Assembly (NCBI RefSeq): GCF_027116575.1
Contig: NZ_CP098252.1
Span: 992,001-1,056,000 of the forward strand
From: Oxalobacter aliiformigenes
GTDB taxonomy: Bacteria > Pseudomonadota > Gammaproteobacteria > Burkholderiales > Burkholderiaceae_D
Direction of reading: 5' to 3'
DNA length: 64,000 nucleotides
In this document: one piece after another, positions 8,237 through 17,887 of the stretch
How positions within the stretch are numbered: the first letter of the stretch is position 1
How the letters are laid out: each line of letters starts with the position of its first letter
Program-made: the position numbers and the translations under genes
Notes under the pieces: model-generated
The model's database searches: none
Told to the model about the DNA's origin: nothing
The model's input: the letters and a program-made list of their open reading frames with translations, nothing else

Positions 8237-9571
8237 TCAGGCCGGGATATCCAGATCGAGATTGCCTGCGACCATGCGGATGAGATAGGAAATTTCTTCC
8301 AGCGATTCGATATAGAAGGAATTCGGATCGAGCACGTCCATCTGGAATTGCGTGATGACCTGCCTGTCCTGCATGTGGCTGCTTTTCTCGCTGTTGAAAA
8401 AGTTTTGCAGGGCAATGAAATACCGGTCGGGCGCCATCGGCAGTTTCTGGCTGTCTGTGATGATTTTGGACAGAAAATCGTCCAGGATGGCGGCGAGGAT
8501 TTTCCGGTCGTTTTTCAGAAGCGGTGCGATCCATTCGGGTTTTTTGATTTTCAAAACGATCAGAAATGTCGCGATACCCTGTTCGGGCGGTTCTCCGGCC
8601 AGAATATAGAGCGTGACGGCGCGTTCGATTTCGGAAAGCGTCAGGGGAACGAGCGCGGCCCATGCCGTCATCAGTTCGATGAACCGTTTCCGTTTGGGGG
8701 TGCCAGTATCGGCACGGTGCCGGGAAAACATGTCGCCGATGAACGAGCGGATATGGGCCAGATGGGCCGTATCGTTGGAGGCGAACCGCGGCAGCGACAG
8801 GAAAAAGTCGATGAACCGGTGAAGACAGGTACCGGCATCCGTGTCCGTTCCGTAAACGTTTCTGACGGCTTCATAAAGCTGGATGCGGTTGACGGGCAAT
8901 ACGAAAATCAGGTTCGGCATGTCGAAATAATGCCGGATCTTCTCCAGAAAACGGATCGCGAATGACGGACGGCACCGGTCGAGTTCGTCGATGACGATCA
9001 CGACGGGTTTGCCGCAGCCGGAAACGATCCGGCCAAGGGTGGTTCTGAATCGGGTGAAAAGGGCTTTTTCGGCCGGCCATGCCTTGAGCCGCTTCTCGAT
9101 CCGGTTGACCATATCGTCGCCGGTCGTCTCGAACGGCGCATCTGGTGGCGCGGGGGGAACGGCCCGGGCGGCAGCGGGTTTGCCGGCAAGCGGCATCATG
9201 GCGTTCATCAGCCGTGCCGCCTCGCCACGGATGGCGTCGCCCGTTCCCTGGCCGTCTTCGAACAGAAGCGCCAGCTCGGCGGCCAGAATGAAAAAAGGGT
9301 CCAGTTCGTCGTTTTCGGCAAACGCGTCGATGAAAACGACCGGATAACCTTCCCGGTGCAGACGGGCCGCCCAGTTACTCGCAAACCATGTTTTTCCTTC
9401 TCCCCACAAGGCGTCGATTGCGATGACGGCACCGTTTTCCAGACGGTTGATATAGCCGGTCAGCCTGTCTGCCAGTCGGGTTCTTTGCAGCAGGTCGCCG
9501 GCGAACGGCTGGTCGATATCGTCAGGTTTGTCGCTTCTTTTGCCACCGGCTGGGGGTGCGGCGCGATTCAT
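8237..9571 (-). CDS. KAP-family P-loop NTPase
   Basis: A 444-residue protein with Walker A ALWGEGKTWF at about residues 54-63 and Walker B VVIVIDELDRCRPS at about 190-202, followed by FLEKIRHYFDMPNLIFVLP. This is the KAP-type STAND-like NTPase layout. Many KAP proteins have membrane helices inserted between the Walker motifs; I see none here, so it is probably soluble. The carboxy half is helical with no recognised effector domain. The ATG at 9571 has GGAG about 9 bases upstream. KAP NTPases occur in phage-defence and in membrane-associated signalling contexts; a defence role here is only suggested by neighbours such as AIPR and HEPN-like genes. Confidence 0.8.
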   Translation of the reverse strand: MNRAAPPAGGKRSDKPDDIDQPFAGDLLQRTRLADRLTGYINRLENGAVIAIDALWGEGKTWFASNWAARLHREGYPVVFIDAFAENDELDPFFILAAELALLFEDGQGTGDAIRGEAARLMNAMMPLAGKPAAARAVPPAPPDAPFETTGDDMVNRIEKRLKAWPAEKALFTRFRTTLGRIVSGCGKPVVIVIDELDRCRPSFAIRFLEKIRHYFDMPNLIFVLPVNRIQLYEAVRNVYGTDTDAGTCLHRFIDFFLSLPRFASNDTAHLAHIRSFIGDMFSRHRADTGTPKRKRFIELMTAWAALVPLTLSEIERAVTLYILAGEPPEQGIATFLIVLKIKKPEWIAPLLKNDRKILAAILDDFLSKIITDSQKLPMAPDRYFIALQNFFNSEKSSHMQDRQVITQFQMDVLDPNSFYIESLEEISYLIRMVAGNLDLDIPA

Positions 9572-9682
9572 GCGGATTCTCCGTATGGATGATGATGGAA
9601 AAACGGGAAAAGTTTGAGCCCGGCCACTACTTTAACCCGAAAAGGGATACCGTGCGGGAGCCATGCGCGGGATATGACGCAA

Positions 9683-9721
9683 AAACGGTATTTCCGCCCG
9701 TTTCGGCCGGAAATACCGTTT
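9683..9721 (-). terminator. intrinsic terminator of the downstream Sel1 gene
   Basis: A perfect 14-bp stem, AAACGGTATTTCCG and its complement, with an 11-base loop. On the minus strand it is followed by a short T run. It lies about 60 bases past the stop of the Sel1 gene ending at 9779. Confidence 0.7.
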
Positions 9722-9778
9722 GCCCGGGAAAGGTGAAAGCCGGTCGGGAAAAAGGCCTGAAACATCCTCTGAAACGGC

Positions 9779-10729
9779 TTATCGCTCTTTTTCGCCCGCC
9801 GTATCCGTTCCGTCCGCTTCTCCGTTGCCGAGCAGATCGTTCAAGGTGGCCTGTGCATCGGCGTCGCCGGCGATCGCGGCTTTCTGGAGCCAGTAACCGG
9901 CCTTGACATTGTCTCTGGCGACGCCGATTCCCTTGTAGTACAGATTGCCGATGAATGTCTGTGCATCGACGTTACCGGCAATGGCCGCTTTTTCCAGCCA
10001 TTTGACGGCCTCTTTCGGGTCTTCTTTCACGCCCTTGCCGGAAAAGTACATCATGCCCAATGCCGCCTGGGCATTGGCATCGCCCTTTTCGGCAGCTTGC
10101 CTGAAACGATAGATTGCCCGGTCGAGGTTCTGGTGCAGTTCGGTTCCATCCAGATACAGAATCCCCAGAAAAGTCTGTGCGTCGGTTTCGCCCTGATCGG
10201 CCGCGCGGTTGAGCCAGCGTTCCGCCTGTGTCATGTTGCGTTGGGTACCGACGCCCTTGGCATACATGAGACCGACCAGTGTCTGTGCCGGGGCGAAATC
10301 CTGTTCGGCCGCTTTTTCGAACCATTTTTTCGCGGTGGCGAAATCCTTTTCGACGCCATTGCCCTGACTGTAGAGCATGCCGAGAAAAGTCTGCGCGTCG
10401 GCACGGTTTTGCATGGCCGCTTTCTCATACCATTTTTTCGCTTTTTTATAATTTTGCGGTACTCCGAGCCCTTCCTGGTACATCAGGCCGAGACAGGCCT
10501 GTGCCTTGGCATCGCCCTTGCGGGCGGCACGCATCAGAAGCGGAGCGGCCTGTTTGTATCGCTGGCTGTAATACAGGCGGACACCTTCGGCCAGTTCTTC
10601 CGCTGCGACCGGAGCCGGTACGAACGGAAGCATGCAGCACACGAGTGCCAGACGGGACATCCACCGTGCGAACGGGGAAGAAACGGGAATAGGGCGAATC
10701 ATTTTTTGTTTTTTCATCAATAGGCACAT
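9779..10729 (-). CDS. exported Sel1-repeat protein 1
   Basis: A 316-residue protein with an amino-terminal signal peptide (cleavage near PVAAEE, about residue 43 from the first ATG). About seven consecutive Sel1-like repeats follow, with consensus A..fLG..Y..G.GV.kd...A..W..kAA..G (for example LGLMYQEGLGVPQNYKKAKK). Sel1 repeats form a TPR-like superhelix used for protein contacts, in the periplasm for exported members. Two starts are possible: ATG at 10729 or the ATG at 10717 (MKKQKM); neither has a strong ribosome site. It has its own terminator at 9683-9721. Partners cannot be inferred. Confidence 0.85.
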   Translation of the reverse strand: MCLLMKKQKMIRPIPVSSPFARWMSRLALVCCMLPFVPAPVAAEELAEGVRLYYSQRYKQAAPLLMRAARKGDAKAQACLGLMYQEGLGVPQNYKKAKKWYEKAAMQNRADAQTFLGMLYSQGNGVEKDFATAKKWFEKAAEQDFAPAQTLVGLMYAKGVGTQRNMTQAERWLNRAADQGETDAQTFLGILYLDGTELHQNLDRAIYRFRQAAEKGDANAQAALGMMYFSGKGVKEDPKEAVKWLEKAAIAGNVDAQTFIGNLYYKGIGVARDNVKAGYWLQKAAIAGDADAQATLNDLLGNGEADGTDTAGEKER

Positions 10730-11191
10730 GCATTTGTAACGATCATAACAAAGCGTGCGGATTTGCGTCTTGCCAATCCGGTAAAGTGTTGTTTTATCGT
10801 CATATTTTCAGGATGAGCGGCTTTTGTAACGGCAAAACCGGACATATGTCATACTGGCGCAAACCTGTGGAATATCTGCGCTGCCCGGTTTGTTTGCACT
10901 GCCCAGGCCTTTGAGGTGACCGAAAAGAAAAGGCGGAAAATGGTGGCATCAAAACCGGAAACACCGGAAACCGATGGAAATCACGGATCGGAAAAACGTT
11001 CCGCATCCCCGGTTCCGGCCGGACCGTGCGACAGAACCGGCATTTCCCTTTCGCGACAGGCTGACAGAAATACGCCCTTGCGGTATAAGTTGCCAGTGGG
11101 GGCCTGTTGCGCCCTTTTTTTTACCGCGTCGTTTCTGTAATGCCTTCCGGGGAACCGGAAGGCTTTTTTCATGATTTGTTCAGGAGGTTGT
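10730..11191. other. intergenic region, terminator at its right end
   Basis: No convincing gene. It contains a weak hairpin GGGC..GCCC followed by eight T residues near 11099-11121, and the strong terminator at 11142-11169. These suggest a plus-strand transcript from this region, but I cannot identify an RNA gene. Confidence 0.4.
11142..11169 (+). terminator. intrinsic terminator
   Basis: GCCTTCCGG and CCGGAAGGC form a perfect 9-bp stem with a GGAA tetraloop followed by six T residues. It ends 22 bases before the next start codon, so it must act on a transcript coming from the intergenic region or serve as an attenuator. Confidence 0.75.
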
Positions 11192-12814
11192 ATGAATGAA
11201 TGGCGAAACTTTCCGACTCGGGCGGGCGATATGTTCTCCGGCCGCCTGACCTTGCCGGAACATGGCTATCCGCTCCGGGGGAGTGAACGGAACACGGATG
11301 CCCGACATTCCCTTTCCCGGGATTTCCCGGAAACGTTCCCGCCCGGGCATATCCGTTCAAGCGTATCCCCTTTCGGAACAGACGATCCGGCCTCGATCGA
11401 CTGGTCACAAAAACTTGCCGATCCGGCTTCCCTGATGTCGGGAGCCCAGATCGACGAACAGATCGTCAACCGGTTCGACGGGAATCCGCCCAGGGACCGG
11501 ATGGGCCGTCCGCTCTCCGGGGAACAGGCCGATTCCGTCGTGGCGCGCTGGCCGGAGAAAGTCCGGGAAATGAGTCCGGATGCACGGGACATCGCATTTG
11601 CTCTCAATTACCGCCATGATCCGGTATTCCGCACCCGGACGAACCGGACGATTTTCCGCAACTGGCTGGCGATGCCGGAACAGGAAAACAGGGAATCGCT
11701 TTCCCGGCGGAAACCGGAAGCACCGGTATTGGCTCTCCGGGAAATGCATGTTCCCCCCGTGCCGGAAAAAAACCGTGAAAAGAACGGAAACGGGCTGGAT
11801 ATCACCAGCCGGGTTCACGGGAAAAATGAGGTGGCCGGGCCGGCCGACGAGAGCATGATGCCGGGATACCGGATGTACGGGAGCCTGCTTGAAAAACATA
11901 TCGGAAAACCGTCCGCCGTCAACGGGCAGGGAGAACAGCCGGTTACACATCCGGATGAAAGCATGGAAGCCGGTTACCGCATCGCCGGTCAGGCCATCGA
12001 AAACGGTCTGGGACACCCTTCAGCAGTCAATGCCCGGGGAACGCAACCGGTTGCACATCCGGATGAGAGCATGGGACCACTGATGGAAAAAGGGTTCGGT
12101 TCCATGAGGCACCAGACCGTCGCCGATGCCATCCGGGAAAATGCCGAAGCGGCGGGAACCGTCATGAACCGGGAGCATGGCAGCGAATTCGCCCGGCACT
12201 TCGGCAAGGGCGCCGGATTCAGTCCCCGGGAAATCCGGAAGAATCTGTATGCCCTGGCAGCCTTTATCGGCGATGCGACCGACTTCGCCTTGCCCGGCGA
12301 CAATACCGGACTGGAAAAAACCAAAAACGACCTGATCGCCATGAAACGCGAGGAAGAAGAACAGGGTTTCCTTCGGGGGAGCAATGTCTTTGAAAGAGGC
12401 TGGGAAAGCATTGCGGAAAACGGAAGCCTCTGGATAGCCGAGCAGATGGGCAGAAAACTGGTCCAGTTGCCGCTGGCCGTCGCGATGAGTCTGGTTCCGT
12501 CGCTGGGCGCGCTGACCGGCATGGCCGTACTGGATGTCTGCAGCGATTTGTACGGGGAGATACTGTATCGTACCGGCAAGGGCGAACCGCTGGAAACCCT
12601 CACATTCGGTGTGCCGCTTGGCCTGATGCAGCTTCTGGTTCCCACAAGAATCCCCGTTCGTCAAGTCACCCGTCCCAAAGAGGTGGCGCAACGCCTGTGG
12701 CGCATGGTTTTGCAGGGGATGGTTCATGGCGTTCAGAAGGAACAGATGGATCATGTCCTCAAGCGGAAGAAAAAACAAAAACCGACTGATAAAGAAGCCA
12801 GCGGTGAAAATTGA
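11192..12814 (+). CDS. hypothetical protein with internal repeats and a hydrophobic carboxy-terminal segment
   Basis: A 540-residue protein starting MNEWRNFPTRAG, with AGGAGG 5 bases upstream. There is no signal peptide. At residues about 220-300 there is a repeated block whose core reads KPSAVNGQGEQPVTHPDESM, then HPSAVNARGTQPVAHPDESM, with a shorter PADESMMPGYRMYG copy before. Residues about 320-345 are followed by FALPGDNTGLEKTKNDL. A hydrophobic stretch LAVAMSLVPSLGALTGMAVL lies near residue 435. The tail is very lysine rich (KRKKKQKPTDK). The make-up resembles a secreted effector or phage-ejection-type protein, but I recognise no family and assign no function. Confidence 0.55.
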   Translation: MNEWRNFPTRAGDMFSGRLTLPEHGYPLRGSERNTDARHSLSRDFPETFPPGHIRSSVSPFGTDDPASIDWSQKLADPASLMSGAQIDEQIVNRFDGNPPRDRMGRPLSGEQADSVVARWPEKVREMSPDARDIAFALNYRHDPVFRTRTNRTIFRNWLAMPEQENRESLSRRKPEAPVLALREMHVPPVPEKNREKNGNGLDITSRVHGKNEVAGPADESMMPGYRMYGSLLEKHIGKPSAVNGQGEQPVTHPDESMEAGYRIAGQAIENGLGHPSAVNARGTQPVAHPDESMGPLMEKGFGSMRHQTVADAIRENAEAAGTVMNREHGSEFARHFGKGAGFSPREIRKNLYALAAFIGDATDFALPGDNTGLEKTKNDLIAMKREEEEQGFLRGSNVFERGWESIAENGSLWIAEQMGRKLVQLPLAVAMSLVPSLGALTGMAVLDVCSDLYGEILYRTGKGEPLETLTFGVPLGLMQLLVPTRIPVRQVTRPKEVAQRLWRMVLQGMVHGVQKEQMDHVLKRKKKQKPTDKEASGEN

Positions 12815-12886
12815 CTTTCAGGATCGGCTATATTCCCGGAAAGTGTTGATGAAATGTTTTTCATTTTGAAATTTCGGATTTGAATT

Positions 12887-13741
12887 ATGCGGCAAAAAAA
12901 CATGAAACGGCATGTGTTGAATACAGGATACGGCCTGTTTCTTCTGATACTGGCTTGCCCTTTGTGGGCCTGTTCCTATGAAGAAGGGAGAAGTTATTAC
13001 AGGGCAAAACAGTACGAAAAAGCCCATGCCTGTTTCATGCAGCCGGAAAACCGGCAAAATCCCAAAGCCTGGAATACACTGGGCATCATGTACAACAATG
13101 GTTACGGGGTTGAAAAAGACGAAAGAAAAGCGGTCGAATGGTACATGAAAGCCGCGATGAACGGATATGCCGTTTCCCAGTACAATCTGGCGTGCCAGTA
13201 TGAAAAAGGACGGGGAGTCGAAAGGGATTACGCCCGGGCCATGTTCTGGTACGAAAAGGCGGCCGAACAGAACGATTCTTCGGCCGAGCTGAATATCGGC
13301 TATCTGTACAGTGAAGGAATCGGTGTGCCACGCGATATGCAGAAGGCCCTGTACTGGTACCGCCGTGCGGCGGCTCATGGAGACACGGATGCCATGACCA
13401 ATATCGCGCACATGTACTATCAGGGTTCCGGTCTCAAAAGAGATATAAACCGCGCCATGCAGTATTACATCATGGCGGCGGAGAAGGATCATCCGCGTGC
13501 CCAGTATCTGCTGGGTGAGGCGTATGAGACGGGACGTGGTCTGGAGAAGGATTGTTCCCGGGCCCTGTACTGGTATAAAAAGGCGGCGGATAACGGGGAG
13601 CTTTTGGCCATGGACAGGCTGGGACAGATTTATTCCGGCGGCCTGTGTTTTCAGGCGCGGGACCAGGAGGAAGCCCGGCGGTGGCGCGAGCGGTCTTTCC
13701 GGATCAGGCGTGGATGGGTCTCGTCGCCCGAAAAACCGTAA
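12887..13741 (+). CDS. Sel1-repeat protein 2, probable lipoprotein
   Basis: A 284-residue protein. A hydrophobic signal (LFLLILACPLWAC) ends in a lipobox-like LWAC, so it may be lipidated and anchored facing the periplasm. Six Sel1-like repeats follow, for example LGIMYNNGYGVEKDERKAVE and IGYLYSEGIGVPRDMQKALY. The start could be the ATG at 12887 or the ATG at 12902; neither has a clear ribosome site. It is read in the same direction as the unknown gene ending 72 bases upstream, so the two may be co-transcribed. Confidence 0.85.
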   Translation: MRQKNMKRHVLNTGYGLFLLILACPLWACSYEEGRSYYRAKQYEKAHACFMQPENRQNPKAWNTLGIMYNNGYGVEKDERKAVEWYMKAAMNGYAVSQYNLACQYEKGRGVERDYARAMFWYEKAAEQNDSSAELNIGYLYSEGIGVPRDMQKALYWYRRAAAHGDTDAMTNIAHMYYQGSGLKRDINRAMQYYIMAAEKDHPRAQYLLGEAYETGRGLEKDCSRALYWYKKAADNGELLAMDRLGQIYSGGLCFQARDQEEARRWRERSFRIRRGWVSSPEKP

Positions 13742-13806
13742 ACAGCATTTTCCGGCCTGTTTCGCCCGGCGTCGGATCCGGATTGGCCGGGCATGGCCGT
13801 GCCGGT

Positions 13807-14376
13807 TTATTTGCCGATTTTTCCCGCCGTGCGCTCATCAAGCATTTTTCTCAGGGCCGACAGGGGGCCGCCGTCGCCGAACAGGGTTTTGCCGTATTCC
13901 AGATTGAAGGCGTAATCGAATCCGTCCGGGTTTTTGCCTTGTGTATGCTGGAGAATGGTTTCCGCCTTGTCCAGCGCCTTGACGAGGTGCGCTTCCGGTG
14001 TGGCGTTGTCGTTGTATTCCTGCCAGATGGCCAGATACCGCTTGCCGGTGTCCGGCGGGAGCAGGCCGAAGACTTTTTCAACGGCATGACGCTCTTCCCG
14101 GTATTTTTCGTTTTCATCCGGAAGGGTGGCAGCCGAGATATCTCCGCCGTAGAGTTCCCCGAGATCGTGGATCAGGCACATGAGGAGCGTTTTCGGCCAG
14201 TCCAGTTCCGGATAAAAGGGCTGGAAAAGGGAAGCGAACAGAGCCAGCCGCCAGGTATGTTCGGCGGTGCTTTCGTGACGGCCGGTTGCCGTCCAGGCGG
14301 AACGGAGTGTGGATTTGAGCTGTTCCGTTTCTTCGATGAAACGGATGAAGGAAACGAGAGTGTCTTGTGCGATCAT
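13807..14376 (-). CDS. HD-domain phosphohydrolase (HDDC2/YfbR-like)
   Basis: A 189-residue cytoplasmic protein with a classic HD metal site: H34 and H40 in RHESTAEHTW, H70-D71 in LIHDLGELYGGD, and a late aspartate in VKALDKAETIL. The length and pattern match the HDDC2/YfbR group, which includes 5'-deoxyribonucleotidases acting on dNMPs. It converges with the Sel1 gene to its left and is not in an obvious operon. The nucleotidase activity is family inference; the metal-binding residues are all present. Confidence 0.82.
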   Translation of the reverse strand: MIAQDTLVSFIRFIEETEQLKSTLRSAWTATGRHESTAEHTWRLALFASLFQPFYPELDWPKTLLMCLIHDLGELYGGDISAATLPDENEKYREERHAVEKVFGLLPPDTGKRYLAIWQEYNDNATPEAHLVKALDKAETILQHTQGKNPDGFDYAFNLEYGKTLFGDGGPLSALRKMLDERTAGKIGK

Positions 14377-14530
14377 GCTGTTTTTCCAGTTCGTGGCTGT
14401 TATCGGCTGGCGGGACGCGGGTGGCGCCGGCCTTTTTGCGGGTAGGACCGGCGTGTTGCCGGCTGTCCCGGATGAAAGAGGATATCACAAAGGAGCGGAT
14501 GGCCGGTACCGTTTCCCGAGGGAGACGGTT

Positions 14531-17074
14531 TCAGAATGTGGCGCCGAATTCTGCCCAGATGATGTGACTGGTGAAATGGTTGCCGTATTCGCCGTTGTAT
14601 CGGAGGGTGCCGGAGAGGTTGTTGCGGGTGATACGCACGCCAATGTCGGCGGTTCCGGTTGTCCTGTCCTCGTCGAGGTAACTGGTGTAGCGGTTTCCCA
14701 TGAACGTGAATCCGGATTCAACGTGGCCATCGAGCAGGTTTTGCCGTACGCCGAGTGCGACTGTGGGGCGAATGACCGTGTCGCCCGATGGGTATTTCCC
14801 TCTCCAGCGCAGGTCGGCCGTGCCGTATACGGCGGAAAAGTCCCTTTTTTCGAAATGCAGGTTCATTTCCTGATTATGTTCCTGTTTCCAGTCGGCGTTC
14901 ATGGCGGGATTGCGCATCCACAGCCAGGCCAGCCCGATTTCGGGCGAGAGGGTGTGTCGTGCCGTGACGGGAATATCCCATGAACTTTTCAGGCGGGTGA
15001 AAATACCGTATTCGGTCCGTTTGTCGGAAGCGGCATCGCCTTCCATGGAAAAGTCATAGTTGCTTCGGGCCACTGTGCCTGTGATCTGGCCGTGCAGTGC
15101 CCAGTAGGGCGTCAGGCTGTATTTCCCGTGCAGCCCGGCCTGCCAGGCATTGGTGTCGGATTTCAGGCCATGGCGGCTGGCGGCAAGATCGGTATGTTCG
15201 AGACCGGCATGCCAGCCCAGACGCAGATTGTCACCGATGGGCCGGGTGGCGCCGGCGATCAGGCCTTCACTGTCGCTTTTGCTGCGGGCGTTTCCGGTCA
15301 CGCGGGAATGCTGGTAATACGGCTGGACGAAAAAAGACCAGTCCGGCGCGGCCACCAGTGTGTCGAAGGAATCTCCCAGTGTCCGTTCCAGCAGCCAGAG
15401 CCGGGCGGCCGTCCGGTGGACGCTGCCGTTGTTGGCGCCTTGTCCGTGATTGCCGTTCTCGTCCAGCGAGAGGGAAACCTGCTGGTTCAGGGCACCGTCG
15501 GCACTGCCGCCATACAGGTTTGCCCTGAGCATTGGCATGGCGCCGGCGATAGTGGAATCGGGTGTGTCGCTGCCGATGGAACCGGTCACGCTGCCGCCGG
15601 CATTGTCGATCATGTCCGCTACATCGTAGCGTTTGCCGAATTCGAAACCGCTGGCCGTATTGCCGGGCCGCAGGATCAGGCGCGTACCGGAAAAGGTCAG
15701 GGTGGAACCGGGCCCGACGGCGAAAGGCCGGCTGGCGGGATCGTTCCACTGCCCGGGGGAAAGTGCGAGTGACCATGTATCGACAAAGACATGTCCGGTT
15801 ACCGAACCGTCACTGTTGCCGACCATCAGTTCATGGCTGCCGGGGCCGGTGACGGTGATCCGGCCGGTATTGGAAACGGTTACGTTTCCGCCTGTGATGA
15901 AGATACCGTGAGCTTCTTTCCCGGATGTAGTGATGCTCCCGGCATTGGAAACCGTGCTGCCGTCGCCGCTGATGGATATGCCTTCGCCGTATTGGCCAGT
16001 TGTGGTGATCTGCCCCCGGTTAAGGATATGGATGTTCTCGCCGGACAGGGCGATCCCGATAGCATTTTCGCCGCCGGTTTGGAGGGTATGGGTATTGGTG
16101 ATCGAAATGTCGTCGCCGAAGCCGTAAATGGCATGGCTGCCTGACTGGGTGGTAATGATCGATCCCGAGTTGTCGAGGGATGCGCCGGATTCCAGCAGAA
16201 CACCGGTACCATCGGTACCGGTCACCCTGATGTTGCCGGTCTGGATAACTGAGACATGGTTACCTGCCTCGATGGCATTGCTGCCATAGCCGGTGACGAT
16301 GATGTCGCCGTTGTTGGCAAGTACCGAATGGTTGCCGAATGCGGCGATCCCCTTGCTGCCGTAACCGCTGACGGTGATGGCGCCGTTGTTTATGACCGTC
16401 GAGTCATCTCCGCTGGCGACGATACCTCCATTGTCGTGTCCGTCCATCAGGATGATGCCGGACGCGCTGTTGACGAGCGCGATCCCCTTGCCTTCGGCGG
16501 CCATGCCGACATCGGAAGCCGTCGCGCCGTGAATGGTACCGTTATTGGTCAGCGTGACGGATTCGGCGACGTCGCCCGTATCCTTGGCGAACAACCCGAC
16601 ACCGTAACGGCCGTTCAGATTGATGGTGCCGTTGTTGGTGATGTTGCCGGTATTTCCGGTAAGAGCCATGCCGTGTCCGTCGGACTGGCTGACGTTGATG
16701 ATACCGGTGGCCTGGTTGGTCAGGGTGGCACCGTCGCCGGCAATCATGCCGTAGGCGTTGCCGCCCAGAACGGTGACGGTTCCCGCGTTTTCGAGTCGGG
16801 AATGCGCTCCCGCTTCCATGCCGCTGCCGTAGGCCCGGATGGTTCCGTTGTTTAACAGGTCGAGATTGTCGGAACCGTCGCCGAACGTGATGTTCATATC
16901 GCCGTTGTTGACGGTTTGCACGGAGAAGGAGATACCCGGGACAGCAGCCAGCAGGATGGCGGCGAAAACGGCGGACAACCTTGTCCGGACGAACGGGCGG
17001 AGAAATGACGGGCCGAACAAAGGGGAACCGTTGCGGGAAAAGACGGGAGAGAATTGTTTTTCGGGACGGGACAT
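14531..17074 (-). CDS. autotransporter 1 (type Va), beta-helix passenger
   Basis: An 847-residue surface protein. The chosen ATG at 17074 (MSRPEKQFSP) gives a long signal region with a hydrophobic core near residues 30-47 (FAAILLAAVPGISFS). The passenger, to about residue 540, is built of short NxGTIxxxG-type repeats (for example ITNNGTINLNGRYGVG), typical of a right-handed beta-helix. The last ~280 residues form the translocator barrel (RLGWHAGLEHTDL, WALHGQITGTVARSNYDFS) ending in the outer-membrane signature EFGATF. Unlike the other three autotransporter loci it has no inverted-repeat-flanked promoter: only 147 bases separate its start from the next gene's stop. Confidence 0.88.
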   Translation of the reverse strand: MSRPEKQFSPVFSRNGSPLFGPSFLRPFVRTRLSAVFAAILLAAVPGISFSVQTVNNGDMNITFGDGSDNLDLLNNGTIRAYGSGMEAGAHSRLENAGTVTVLGGNAYGMIAGDGATLTNQATGIINVSQSDGHGMALTGNTGNITNNGTINLNGRYGVGLFAKDTGDVAESVTLTNNGTIHGATASDVGMAAEGKGIALVNSASGIILMDGHDNGGIVASGDDSTVINNGAITVSGYGSKGIAAFGNHSVLANNGDIIVTGYGSNAIEAGNHVSVIQTGNIRVTGTDGTGVLLESGASLDNSGSIITTQSGSHAIYGFGDDISITNTHTLQTGGENAIGIALSGENIHILNRGQITTTGQYGEGISISGDGSTVSNAGSITTSGKEAHGIFITGGNVTVSNTGRITVTGPGSHELMVGNSDGSVTGHVFVDTWSLALSPGQWNDPASRPFAVGPGSTLTFSGTRLILRPGNTASGFEFGKRYDVADMIDNAGGSVTGSIGSDTPDSTIAGAMPMLRANLYGGSADGALNQQVSLSLDENGNHGQGANNGSVHRTAARLWLLERTLGDSFDTLVAAPDWSFFVQPYYQHSRVTGNARSKSDSEGLIAGATRPIGDNLRLGWHAGLEHTDLAASRHGLKSDTNAWQAGLHGKYSLTPYWALHGQITGTVARSNYDFSMEGDAASDKRTEYGIFTRLKSSWDIPVTARHTLSPEIGLAWLWMRNPAMNADWKQEHNQEMNLHFEKRDFSAVYGTADLRWRGKYPSGDTVIRPTVALGVRQNLLDGHVESGFTFMGNRYTSYLDEDRTTGTADIGVRITRNNLSGTLRYNGEYGNHFTSHIIWAEFGATF

Positions 17075-17221
17075 CGTTTTACCAAAGCAGAAGAGTTGAA
17101 GGGCCAGCCAGTCCGGTCGTGATATCTGTTCTGTCCGGGATACGGTTGAAAAAAGCCGGATGAGAACGGACATCCGGCCGGAATTGCTAATGGTAGAAAT
17201 CAGAGTGCACTGTCCGGAAAA

Positions 17222-17887
17222 CTATTTCATTTTCTTTAACAGGTTTTTTGCCTGAACATTGCCGCCTTTGGCGGCCTGGGCCAGGTATTGTTTCGCCATC
17301 ATGGAATTCTGTTCGACACCGATTTCATAGTAATACATGCGTCCGAGATAATTCGCCGCGACGGCGTCACCTTTTTGGGCGGCGCGTTCGAACCAGTTCC
17401 GTGCCGTATCGTAATTCTGTTTGGTGCCGCCCAGACCGTAGTAATACATGACACCCGTTGCGGTCTCGGCTTGCGGGTCGCCTTTTTTGACGCCGGCTTC
17501 CAGTGCCTTGCGGTAATCGTCGTAGTTTTTGCCGGTGGCGAGTTTCGGATCGGCCATGGCCATCAGGTTGTCATAGGCCCAGCGGTCGCCCTGTTTCGCG
17601 GCCTTGTTGTACCACCGGGCGGCGGTTGCCAGATCGGGTTTGGTACCGAAACCGTGCTGGTACATGATGCCCAGATACGTTTCGGCCTGATCGTTGCCGG
17701 TTCTGGCGACATCGGTGAAACAGGGCAGCGCCTGTTCATACTGGCTCTGGTTGTAGTAGCCGATGCACTGGTTGAGTTTGGTATAGTGATCGGCGGGTTT
17801 TGCCGCCAGCGCATGGCCGGCGAACAGGGCGGACACGGCGGCGATGCCGCAGCCGAGAAGGGTTTTTGAAAGCAGTTTGTGTGACAT
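17222..17887 (-). CDS. exported Sel1-repeat protein 3
   Basis: A 221-residue protein with a clear signal peptide (MSHKLLSKTLLGCGIAAVSA, cleavage after HALA near residue 29). About four Sel1-like repeats follow, including LGIMYQHGFGTKPDLATAAR and LGRMYYYEIGVEQNSMMAKQ, ending in a basic tail NLLKKMK. It should be periplasmic. It lies directly upstream of autotransporter 1 on the same strand, with 147 bases between stop and the chosen start, so co-expression is possible. Confidence 0.85.
   Translation of the reverse strand: MSHKLLSKTLLGCGIAAVSALFAGHALAAKPADHYTKLNQCIGYYNQSQYEQALPCFTDVARTGNDQAETYLGIMYQHGFGTKPDLATAARWYNKAAKQGDRWAYDNLMAMADPKLATGKNYDDYRKALEAGVKKGDPQAETATGVMYYYGLGGTKQNYDTARNWFERAAQKGDAVAANYLGRMYYYEIGVEQNSMMAKQYLAQAAKGGNVQAKNLLKKMK

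Noticed and set aside
10900..11169. A 6S or other known small RNA
   Set aside because: Hairpins and a terminator are present, but no family-specific sequence or fold could be recognised.
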